64,000 nt of DNA from Ampelomyces quisqualis (lineage: Eukaryota; Ascomycota; Dothideomycetes; Pleosporales; Phaeosphaeriaceae): assembly GCA_018398575.1 (NCBI GenBank), contig JAGTXZ010000002.1:2234501-2298500 (forward strand), in the 5' to 3' direction. A model generated the notes under the pieces. It had not been told where the DNA came from and searched no databases. It was given only the letters and a program-made list of their open reading frames with translations. A program made the translations under genes and the position numbers. Positions 21,668 through 32,391 of the stretch are shown here, piece by piece; within the stretch, counting starts at the first letter, position 1, and every line of letters starts with the position of its first letter.

Positions 21668-24600
21668 ATGACAGACAATTCTTCAAACTCCTACACCTAT
21701 TATTCGTTCCCCCCTACCCCTAATAGGAACTCCCCCCAATCCACACGCTCACGTTCCATTTCAAGTAACGTGTCAGCCACGAGTCAACGATACCGACCAT
21801 CTTACGGATTACCTGAAGAAGACTTCGATATGCCTTCCCCAGCAGCAGGAAAGGGTGAAATCCCCCGCACCCCCACCAAGCTCGGAAGGAAGCCACAGCA
21901 GTCTGCCCCCAAGCTGAACAAGCCCCAGTCAACATCAGAGGAAGCCCCCGCCTCCGATGTTGCGGAAAAGGGTCAGGACGCTAAGCAGGAAGGAGAAGGG
22001 CTCGTAGGAGGTGCCCAGGAGAAGGGCGAGCAGGCAAAAGGTCAAGTAGAAGACACCGCAAAAGATGCCAAAGACAAGACCCAGGAGGCTGCCCAAGACA
22101 CCAAGAAGCAAGCCCAAGACACAGCCGAAGACACCACTGGTAAAGTCTCACAAGCTGGCGACGACCTAGAGCAGGCGGAGCCCAAGCCAATCGACGACGA
22201 TGCCGAGGAGGCTGGCGACGAAGCAGATGAGACTGGCGATGACGCCACACAAAAAGCCGGAGATGAAGGTGAAGAAGAAGAAGATGTCGACCACACCGAA
22301 GACGATGCCACCGACACAGCCAGCAAGGCTACAGAAAGCGGCAAGCAGGCTGGCGAGGGTGCATTGAGCGGCGCACGTGGTCTTGCAGGCCGCGCATCAA
22401 ATCTTGCCGGAAAAGCCTCCAAGGATCCCAAGGGCACTGCTCAAGATGCGGGTGACGATGCTCAGGACACGGCTGAGGATATCAATGATACCACCGAAGA
22501 TACCGCCGAAAGCACCAAGAACGCTGCTGAGAGCGCGGCCGACGACGTTCAAGATAAGGCTAAGAGCACTGCTGGTGAGGTGGAGGACACTGCTGAAGAC
22601 ACTACCGATGGTGCCAAGGAGACCGTGGATAGTGCTGCTGGTGAGGCAGAGGATAAGACAGGCGACGTCAAGGATGACGCAGAGGACAAGACGGACGACG
22701 TCAAGAACGAGGCAGAGGACAAGACGGATGATGTCAAGAACGAGGCAGATGACAAGACGGACGACGTCAAGGACTCTGTCGAAGACACTACTGGCCAAGA
22801 TCTCCCAGATACTCCCGATCTGAGCCTTCTTACGGGCCTCGAAGTCGACGACGAAGGCCTCGTCAAGGACAAGAACGGCAAAGACATTGGCCACCTTGTC
22901 GAAGGTGATGCCGAGGACCTCGCTGGCTACCCCATCGGCGAGAACGGCGAAATCCTCGATGACGACGGTGATCTAGTCGGTCGCTGTGAGCTTCTGCCCG
23001 AGGTCGTTGAGGATCAGAAGAAGCAGGCTGAGGGCGGCGATGGCCCCAAGATGCCCGACATTAGCGTCTTGAAGGGTCTTACCGCTGACCGCACTGGCCA
23101 AATCCTCAACGAAGACGGCGACTTCATTGGCCGTCTCGTCGAGGGTGACCCATCTGAGGTTCAGGGCAAGGAGTTCAACGAAAAGGGTGAAATCGTCGAT
23201 GAAGACGGTAACGTTGTAGCTCGTGCTGAGCTCACTGAAGAAGCCGCTGACCTCGTCGATCAAGATGATGATGAGGAACATGAGGAGGGCGGCCTTGCCG
23301 ATGATGTCGAGGGCGCCAAGGAGGGCGTCAAGGAGACTGCAGAAGACGCCAAGGAGGAAGCTGCTGACATTGAAGATGAACTCCCTGGTGTGGAAGCCCT
23401 CGAGGGCATGCAAGTCAACTCCGAGGGCGACATTCTCAACGACGACGGCGACGTTGTCGGACACGTTGAGGACGGCGCTCTCGAGAACATCGACAATGTC
23501 AAGGGTCTCACCGTCAATGACAAGGGCGAAGTCGTCGACTCCGAGGGCAACGTTCTCGGTAAGGTAGAACTTGCCGAGGGCGCTGCCGATAAGCTCAAGG
23601 AGTCTGCGTCTGGCGCGCTCGACACCCGCATTCTTGATGGCCTCAAGGTCAACAAGAAGGGCAAGGTTCTTGACTCTGAGGGCGAGGAGATCGGTGAGCT
23701 TAAGGAGGGTGAGCTTGAAGAGTGCGTGGGTAAGAAGCTCAACGACAAAGGCGAGGTGCTCGACAAGGACGGCAACGTTATTGGCAAGGTCGATGTTGTT
23801 GCTGGAGAGGCTGCTTTTGAGGCCATCAAGGAGCTCAAGGAGCGCCTTGGTGAGACCGAAGATGATGCCGAGGGCGCTGAAGACGCTGAGGACGCTGAGG
23901 ATGCTAAGGATGCTGAGGACGCTGAGGAAGCAGAGGAGGAGCCCAAGGAGGTTGAGATCACTCCTGAGATTGACACCCTTGAAGGCTTCAAGGTCAACAA
24001 GAAGGGTCAAGTCCTCGATGAGGAGGGCGAGCCCATCGGTGAGCTCATCGAAGGTGATGCAAAGGAGTGCGCCGGCAAGAAGATCAACGACAAGGGCGAG
24101 GTTGTTGACAAAGACGGAAACGTGCTTGGCAAGGTCAAGGCCCTTCCTCAGATGGTCGAGCAAGAACAGGAGCCTGAAGTCAAGGAGGTTGAGGTCACAC
24201 CTGAACTCGACACCCTCGAGGGCCTCAAGGTGAACAAGAAGGGCCAAGTTCTTGATGAAGAAGGCGAGCCCATTGGCGAGCTTGTTGAGGGCGATGCCAA
24301 GGATTGCGCCGGCAAGAAGATCAACGACAAGGGTGAGGTCCTTGACAAGGATGGCAATGTCATCGGAAAGGTCAAGGCCCTCCCCAAGATGGTCGAGCAG
24401 AAGGTCGGTGAGGCAGAAGATGCTGCCGAAGACGCTCAAGATGCCGCGGAAGACGCTCAGGACGCGGCTGAGGACGCTGAGGAGGCCAACGAGGAGGGCG
24501 AGGAGGGCGAGGAGGGTGAGGACGCTACTGCCCGACCACCTCTGTCCATCCTCGAGGGACTTTCCGTCAACAAGTCTGGCAAACTTATTGATGACAACGG

Positions 24601-27188
24601 CAACATTGTTGGCGAACTCATCGAGGGTGACGCGAAGAAGCTCTCCAAGTCTGGCCTTACTGCCGATGAGGAGGGTCAGTTCTGGGACAACAAGGGACAC
24701 ATCATTGGTCGTGCCCAGACTATTCCTCGGGAGAGTGCCGAGGAGGAATCTCCCTTCGCTGGCCTTGAGGGTCTCGTAGTCGTCAAGGACGGATACGTCG
24801 AGGACGAGAACGGCAACCGCGTCGGCCAGGTCGTCGAGGGTGACGCTAAGAAGCTCATCGGCCGCTCGGTCGATGAAGACGGTGATATCCTCGACAAGAA
24901 GGGCTCCGTTGTCGGCCATGCTGAACGCTACGAAGAGCCTGAGGAGGAGCAACCCGAGGAGGATGCGCCCATTGACCTCTCGAGCCTCCAGGGCAAGACT
25001 GTCAACAAGCAAGGCAATGTCATTGGAGACGAGGGTGTACCTGTTGCACGTCTCGTTGAAGGCAACGCTAAAGAACTTGCGGGCAAGAAGCTCGACGACC
25101 AAGGACAGCTTTGGAACGACGCTGGAAAAGTCATTGGCCGCGTCGAGCTCATCCCCGAAAACGAGCGTGAGGCGAAGCCTGAAGGACCCTTTGCTGGCCT
25201 TGAAGGTCTTCGCGTCATTGCTGACGGCAAGGTCGCCGACGAGGACGAGAACGTCGTCGGACAAGTCGTCGAAGGCAACGCAAAGCGTCTCATTGGCAAC
25301 AAGGTCGATGAAGATGGTGACATCCTTGACAAGTACGGCAACGTCAAGGGCCATGCTGAGCCTCTCGAGGACGAAGAAGAGGCTGCGCCAGATGACCTTT
25401 CTGTGCTTGATGGCCTTACCTTGAACAAGCAAGGTTACCTCGTCGACAGCAACGGCATTCCTGTCGGACGCCTCGTCGAGGGCAACCTCAAGGACCTTGC
25501 TGGCCGCAAGTCTGACGGTGAGGGTCAGCTCCACAATGATACCGGCAAGGTCGTTGGTCGTTGCGAGCTCATCCCCGAGAACGAGCGCGTCACCAAGCAA
25601 GAGGGACCATTTGCGGGCTTCGAAGGTCTGCGCGTAGTCAAGGACGGCTTCGTCGAAGATGGCGATGGTAATCGTGTTGGCGAGATCACCGAAGGTGACA
25701 AGAAGAAACTTGTCGGCCACGCTGTCGACGAGGATGGTGATATCATCGACAAGTACGGTAACGTCAAGGGCCACGCTGAACCGTACGAGGAGGAAGAGAC
25801 CCCAGAGGTCGATCTCAGCGCACTTGCCGGCTGCACTGTCAACAAGGCTGGCAATGTCGTCGACTCCAGCGGCACTATCCTCGGAAAAGTTGCTGAGGGC
25901 GACCCATCCACCATGATTGGCAAGAAGGTCGATGGAAAGGGCCAGATCTGGGATAACGAAGGTAACGTCATTGGACGTGCTGAGCTATCCAAGGGTGCCA
26001 ACTCTGGACCCGAAGGACCATTTGCTGGCTTCGACAACAACAAGGTCACCAAGGAAGGTACTGTCATTGCCAGCGACGATGGTGACATTATCGGTCGTGT
26101 CATTGAAGGCGATGTCAAAAAGCTCGCTGGCCACAAGGTCGACGAGGATGGCGACATTAACGACAAGAATGGCAACGTTATCGGCAAGGCTGAGCGATGG
26201 GAGCCAGAGGAGAAGGAGCGCCGCATCAACCCCATGGCTGGCATGCGGGTCAATAAGGAGGGTGAGGTGCGCGATGAGAATGGCGATGTCATTGGCCGTC
26301 TTACTGCTGGTGACCTTGGTCACTGCTCTGGTCTCGAAATTGACGACAACGGCTACGTTGTTGACAACGACGGCAACAAGGTCGGAGAAGTCACTCTCCT
26401 CGAGAACATACAGGAAGAGGAAGAGGAAGAGGAGACCGACGAAGAGAAGCAGCGCCGCGAGGATGCTGAGCTCGCCAACAAGATGTCCAAGATCTGCACA
26501 GACACTCTCGAGCGCGTACAGCCCGTGATGAAGCAAATCACAGACGTAAGTTTTCGGCCATCTACCTCTTCTGCAACACGCACTAACACCACCCTAGTAT
26601 ATCGAGCAAGCTGACCGCACACCCCGCGACGAGCTCGACGAAGAAGAACTCGTCAACAACGTCAAGCCCCTGATAGAAGAAGGCTCGCGCATCCTCAACG
26701 ACTGCAACGGCTCGCTGCGCGGCCTCGATCCTGACGGCCGCATCGCCGCACAAGCCAAAGGCCGCCAACAAACTGGCGAAGCTTCACCCGAAGAATACAA
26801 GCTTGCAGACAACCTCAAGGAGCTCACCACGTCTGTCGTTACGACCATCGACAACGCGAAGAAGAAGATTGCAGACATGCCGCACGCAAAGAAGAAGCTC
26901 AACCCACTCTGGAGCTTGCTTACCGAGCCGCTATTCCAGATCATCGCGGCTGTCGGACTGCTATTGACCGGTGTGTTGAACCTTGTCGGCCGTCTGCTCA
27001 ACGGCCTTGGTCTCGGCGGCCTTGTCAACGGACTTCTCGGTGGTCTGGGCATCAACAAACTCCTCGGCGGCCTGGGACTCGGATCAGTCAGCGACATGCT
27101 TGGCGGCGGTAAGAAAGACGACAAGAAGAAAAAGTCCGGTGGCGCAAGCAGTATCCCCATTGTTGGCGGATTGCTCGGCAAGAAATAA
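21668..27188 (+). CDS. Giant LEA-like / DUF3659 repeat protein
   Basis: Two exons, 21668-26545 and 26598-27188, give 1,822 residues. Residues about 95-370 are Ala/Asp/Lys/Glu/Thr-rich with LEA-like 11-mers (AKDKTQEAAQDTKKQ, AEDKTDDVKNE), likely disordered or inducibly helical. Residues about 387-1580 hold 15 tandem double-repeats with the pattern L-x-G-x-x-V-x-x-x-G-x-V-x-D-x-x-G-x-x-I-G-x-x-x-E-G, typical of fungal DUF3659 proteins. An acidic spacer follows. The C-terminus has a hydrophobic Gly/Leu-rich stretch (FQIIAAVGLLLTGVLNLVG, then LLNGLGLGGLVNG) and a Lys-rich, Gly-rich tail. LEA-type proteins are linked with desiccation and stress tolerance; any function here is inference. The start at 21668 (MTDNSSNSYTYYSF) was preferred over 21599. 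Confidence 0.88.
22826..26407 (+). repeat. Coding tandem repeat array of the DUF3659 protein (15 double units)
   Basis: I count 15 double units of about 55-62 residues, each made of two related halves ending in variants of GDV(I/V)G or GNVIGKV. In the last eight units two types alternate: one opening FAG(L/F)EG and holding VDEDGDI(L/I)DKYGNV, and one opening L-x-G-x-(T/L)-(V/L)-N-K and holding GQ(L/I)W(D/N). This gives a higher-order period near 115-120 residues. The two units at about 23968-24130 and 24220-24385 are the most alike in the array, so they look like the most recent duplicates. Confidence 0.85.
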
Positions 27189-30130
27189 ACCTTTCCTCCC
27201 CTGTGTGCATGGACAGGGCGTCGTGACGATGTAATGATCATGTCGCTCGCATATTTGGTGTACAAATTGCTGGTTCACCATGGGCGCATTCTGATACCAA
27301 CATCTTTCCTTTTCCCACAACACGCTCGACAAAAACGATAGCACAAAGTCCCCTTTTCCGGCCCAGGAAAACACCCCGCGGGATTCAAGAACTCGACGAT
27401 CGGGGGGTCGGAAAGTTCTCACATCCTCATATCCCAAAGGGGTGGGCCATGTACACCTGGAACAATTATCCTCGTCCGCCCAGATCCACGACCTCGGGGT
27501 TTTTTTTTCAACTCATCGGCACTGTTTTTCGTTTCGATTCCCAGTCATTTTTCACCGCTTCTAGTACCGCTTCGATTTCATGGCATGTGTTACTATCTCT
27601 AACACGTCGGTGGCGGCGGTGGGCTTGATCGCTTCGTTTTTCGGGGGGGTCTTTGGCTTTCGACCAGGTTGGGTTTTCTTTTGTCGCACAGTGATGTATG
27701 TGGTGATGGGTAGGTTGGGTATTTCTTTGCATTGGCGTTGCGCGTGGTCGAGATTCTTGGTTTGGGGAGGGGTTGTTGTATGATTAGTTTAGGTAGTAAT
27801 TCTTCATTGAGAAAGATTTCGTCGGGTTTGGGCGTGAGGGGAGTTGTAGTCTAGTGCGGTTTGGTCATGTTGTGTTGGGCGCTTGCTCTTTTTTCGGTCT
27901 GCTGTTCTGGCTGAGCCGCAAATACGCGAGTGAATTTACGCAATTTTCCTGCGCCACGCTCTAAACTTGGCCGTTCGTGCTATTTTCGCTCACTGCGTAC
28001 CTAGCAAAGTAGTTTACTTCAGGGTTCCCGCCACCTGATTTACGCGGAGAGTGCGTCGCTACTCTTCTCGCTGAAGGTCTTCTATTTTAGTTATGCATAG
28101 TGCGTAACACGTCTCCTTGGCAAGCGGTTAGTTGTGAATCGCGCCTAAAGTAGATAGAGGCACCTGCTTGATATCGACATAAGCATTGGTCATTTCGTCG
28201 ATTGGACGACATCAATTAAGCCCCTACTAGATGGAAACAGTAGGATCAATGAACCACGTGTTGAAGTCGAGGCTGAGAATAAGTTATTAAATGATAATCT
28301 TGTACAAGACGTTAAAAGGCTCAAAGGTTAATACAGGTCAATGCAATCTATAAAATTTAGGACCTCTAGGACTTTACCCATAATTCCTAGTAATCTACTT
28401 GCCTCTCACACAGCTGTGCATGACTTTCTCTCTCGACAATATCTTCCTCGTGCAACCCCATAATCTAATTAGCGTCCATAATAGTGCCAAGTCTGTGTGC
28501 AATAACAATAACAATCGTCCCATGTCTCGCTCCAGTCGCAATGGATTAGAGGATCATGTACGTAATTGTAAAAATGTAGCAGGGACTAAGAGCCTGAACA
28601 CAGCTTTGACGATCGCATGTCGCCCCTAGAAACGCGTTTTGGCACTCATGTGGCCGGCAACTGCGTTTGAGAACGTGTCAGCTTCGCGCTGGAATTGACT
28701 ACTAAGATAGCTGCCCGTGTTAAGCGCTACTGTCAACGTCAGTACCATTCAAGAAGTTATCCAGGGGACGCCCGTATCTAGTTTAAGACGGAAAACAGGG
28801 TTCTCAACTTGTATATCTAAAAAAAGGACGTCTGTTAACCTGTCCATTGGATCTATTACCCCTTGCCTCAGAGAAAATATATTATTCTATTACCTAAATA
28901 CGTGCACCAAACTGTGCGGAGCGCTATAAGTTCTTGGGTTTCTAATGAAATGATATAGCCCGGTTCGACACTTAGTGACCGCAAAAATTTACATTAGTAG
29001 CATGATGGGATGCAGCCTATATTAAAACATTTTGGAACGATCTGTCCTTTAATAATTGTTCCTAAGTCTTCTGCATGTATGCTCCACAAACTCATCCGCA
29101 GCGCTGCGTAAGCAGAGCTACAGACAGGAGGACTCCCGAGCAAGGCCATGGAAGGGCGCTGGATACATTTGTTTCAATTGTTTTTATTGCGCCGCCAGCA
29201 CGGCGGACTCATATTTTGTGTCTACTCGTTATTATTGCACTGTTAACACGGCCGACTACATCTAAAGGCAACGCTCATACCTAAGCAACGCTTCTAAAAC
29301 ACTGAGGCCTCAGATGCTCTCTACCAAGCCGGCAAACCCTCAAAAGGCGGAGGGTTTTTGCTCAAGAAGGTATCTAGTACCAAGTGTTCCAGTCACAAGA
29401 ACCGCTTTCACAGGTGGGTGCCAACAACGACGTAAACCCCGTGCTCAGCGTGTCCTATATGTACTTCAGGAGGCCAACTAGATAATTTTTAGTCTCTAGG
29501 ACGTTAATCAATACCAACCAATCGACCAACCAACCAACCGCACGTATGCTGGCGAGTTGATGCCGTCACTAACCTGGAGCTTCGCGCACCATTGATGGAA
29601 GAAGAATCTGCGCTCGTGCTTCTAATTTCTGAATATCCGGATTGATTGCGTATTGAGATCTCTTTTTCGCCAAGCCAAGTATGTTTTGCTGTGAAGTATG
29701 AGCATCGATCATTTGAAGGGAAGATCCAGAAACGATGGCAGCATGCATAAACGGAACATTTCTATTTGCCATTATTAAGTCTTTGGGGACATGTTTCATC
29801 TTTTCAGTTATAAATATGTGGCCCAAATTGTTTAAAATGATAGCTCTTGTGTACACAGACTAGCTCACAATGATAGCCATTTTGTCAACAATTCAGCGTC
29901 TCAACACCTTTAATCATCAACTATGAAATCAAACGAGAAATTGGCAGTGTGACGTCAAGGCAAAATTTTCAAGTTTCACCTGTGATTTCTTCACTGCGCG
30001 CTTGTAGCATGGCGCGCCCGTTTGTTTACTTGTCGTCACCGACATAGGCTTCCTCGACCAAAAACTCTCATCCTCAACCTCAATCTCCAATTCAATCACA
30101 ACTTCCGCACCATTCGCAAATCATCCTAAG
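27189..30130. other. 2.9-kb AT-richer gene-poor stretch, possibly decayed repeats
   Basis: From about 27.9 to 30.1 kb the base composition is visibly more AT-rich than the flanking genes. Open frames are short and unlike known families. One minus-strand frame (29569-29856, 95 codons, with NNLGHIFITEKMKH) looks more protein-like than the rest but has no recognised match. A short stretch near 28258-28329 reads as a charged helix (EVEAENKLLNDNLVQDVKRL) flanked by stops, as in a degraded element. No terminal repeats were found. Confidence 0.5.
29513..29539. repeat. ACCA-type simple repeat
   Basis: A run of CCAA/ACCA tetramers, with one interruption (TCG) after the second unit, spans 27 bp. It lies in the AT-richer gene-poor stretch. 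Confidence 0.8.
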
Positions 30131-30859
30131 ATGCCGAGCCTCCCGAGGCCCCCGCCCACCTCTCCACTCGATCCGCGTATCACTCCTGCCGTATATGCCA
30201 CTGACTGGCCCCTCATCTACATACTTCTCACCGTATCTATCATTCTAAGTCTCGAATTTGCCCTTGCAATTACATGCATCCGAATCCACAACCTGCGCAG
30301 CAAAGCGCGCTGGAGAAGCTTGCGGCAGCGCGGCGTAATCATTGTGTCCGGCGCGGCGATGGTGTGGGCTCATGATCTGCCAAGAAGAGGTATTTCGAGG
30401 ATGAATTTGCTTGAGGCTAGGCGGGACAGGAAAATAGTGAAGTAAGAAAATGATTGGGATGTTGAAGACGACATGGTGCAGGAAAAACTCGTTCTGGATA
30501 TCGGAGGCAGGAGAAGCGAAGTGAATCTAGAAGGACTCAAACGGCACCGAGGGCACCCAAACACTCTGAACGATGAGATTGGTGTTTGAGATGCGCTTGG
30601 TTCCTGGAAATTGTTACCAAAAAAACAAAGGACGGCCGGCTGGGCGGCGCAGATTAAGAAGCTGAAGGCGCTTCAAACTCGGGAATGGACGAAACGCTTG
30701 CAGACAAACACCAGTGAAGCAAATATTCAAAATCTGTCCAAAATTCTGAAAGGTTGGTGTCGCGCTGTCACGTTTCTTGTGATCGTGACCATGATCACTG
30801 TGCCGTGGCCAATCAGGATACCGTGGCGAGTATCACCGGAAGTGGGGTCGAATGCATGA
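30131..30859 (+). pseudogene. Small membrane-protein frame interrupted by two in-frame stops
   Basis: One reading frame runs from ATG at 30131 to TGA at 30857-30859 (243 codons) with only two interruptions: TAA at 30443-30445 and TGA at 30587-30589. The first segment (104 residues) starts MPSLPRPPPTSPLDPR and has one strong membrane segment (LIYILLTVSIILSLEFALAI) followed by a basic region. The middle (ENDWDVEDDMVQEKLVLDI) is acidic. The third is basic with a hydrophobic end (VTFLVIVTMITVPW). Both stops could come from C-to-T changes of CAA and CGA. Alternatively, the TAA can be removed by a 67-bp GT..AG intron (30442-30508) that keeps frame, so the first part could be a live spliced gene. 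I do not recognise the family. Confidence 0.45.
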
Positions 30860-31389
30860 GGCATAGCCACTAGCTAAATGCAATGTCCCTTATTTAGTAG
30901 GGTAAACTGCACCTAGCCTGCGCGGACTTTTATCTGTCCAACACTTCGCTCAATATACTAGCATTGCCCTCGATCCCAAACAAAGCATTTAAAATCTAAG
31001 CAATCCGTCTTCCACTACGACTGAAGGACCATGAGACCATCTTCCAGGCTCCAGCTCAGGCTCCGACGCAAAAGAGACTGGCGCAGGAATCAATGACTAG
31101 GTAGCACATTCTATGGATCGTTTCCTATGCATTGCTTTCTGACACATGAATTCTCAAATACTCCATGGAGCTCTCACGACCGGGCTGGGTGCTGATGGAT
31201 TGGATCATAGGACTCTACAAGGATTCGCAGCGCACCTGTAGAGCAGACGGAGAGCATTCATCACGCACGAAAGTCAAAAGTTCTCACATACGTCGACCAC
31301 GACGGTCATTCTTTTTCATAGTTTTATCATCGATCCACGCCCGTCTACTACTGTCACCACGTGCACTACATCTTCAGTCCTTCTCACTC
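30860..31389. other. Intergenic region, no gene seen
   Basis: About 530 bp between the interrupted membrane-protein frame and the cutinase 3' end. It contains only short frames without coding character. Confidence 0.5.
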
Positions 31390-32391
31390 TTAAACGTAGA
31401 CATATTCAATCTTCATGCGGGGAACGCACTTGGCCTCGTATGACTGGGGGACAGCGAAGGAAGCAACGTGAACCGGAGAAGTAGGGTAAGCGCGAAGAGC
31501 GGCGACACTGGAAGAAGCAGCAGCGCTTGACGACGCAACAGCGGTAGCCGAAGCAACGCCAACAGACGAGGGGACGGCAGTGGAAGAAGCGCTGGGCATA
31601 GGGGTGGGGGTGGCACATAGAGGGGCCGCGTCATTGAGCTTTCCAACGGCCCAGGTCGAGGCGTCGTCGGTGTACAGCTCGAAGTAGCTCAAGTGCTTCT
31701 CGACATCGTTACCGTTTGCGCAGATTGGGTCTCCTTTAGCGCAGTAAGAGCGCAAGACGGGTGCGTAGCGGTTCAGGCGCGCGAGGGAGTCTGCGCTGCG
31801 ACCGTCCTTCTGTAGACCGGCGCCGTCGATGACGTTGTATGGCTGGTTGGCCTCGTGCATGACATCTCCCCAGAGCAGAGCAGCAGCAACTAGAATACCA
31901 CATTAACACAGTCCGAGGTCCGAGTGTGAAGAATACTTACTAGCATTACCAGGAGCCGAGGTGTTGTCCAGACCGGTGGTGATCTGGGAGCATCCACCAG
32001 GTCCACCAAGGATATCTCCGGTGATCCAGGCGCCCTGAGAGAAGCCGTTGAGGATCAGGTGCGTACAAGGGCACTTCTTGTTGAAAGCAGTGATCTGGGA
32101 TTGACCGTTGCGGACTCCCTCAGCAATCTGAGTGCAGAAGTCGCCGTTCATCATGGTCTCGAACACAACTTCAACAAAGTCGCAAGTCTTGCCCTCAGCC
32201 CTTAGCTTTCCGCACGTAGCTTCGACAAAGGGGAATGTACGGCTGTCTTGATACGGTGCGTTGTTACCGCGGGCCATGAAGATAACGGCATCGGCGCAGG
32301 GAGCGTCGAGCTTGGGGGCATTGGTTCCTTGAGCGACGGCGACGGCGGCGACAGCGCTGAGCGCGAGAGCGTTGCGGATGATGGAAGACAT
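31390..32391 (-). CDS. Secreted cutinase / acetylxylan esterase family (CE5) with Ser/Ala-rich C-terminal extension
   Basis: Two exons, 32391-31941 and 31889-31390, give 316 residues. The first ~21 residues (MSSIIRNALALSAVAAVAVAQ) are a clear signal peptide. The alpha/beta-hydrolase core shows the nucleophile motif GFSQGAW, the Asp region CAKGDPICANG and the His in EKHLSYFELY, plus paired cysteines, so the catalytic triad is complete. Substrates of this family are plant cutin, suberin or acetylated xylan, or in some cases other esters. After the core, about residues 245-285 are Ser/Ala/Val-rich and probably O-glycosylated, followed by a short tail ending KIEYVYV. A plant-surface-degrading or saprotrophic role is inference. 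The gene lies in the gene-poor segment. Confidence 0.88.

Noticed and set aside
22973..25774. A 933-codon open frame antisense to the LEA-like gene
   Set aside because: It mirrors the repeat array: the strong codon bias of the repeats keeps one antisense frame free of stops. The antisense product has only repetitive hydrophobic content and no known family.
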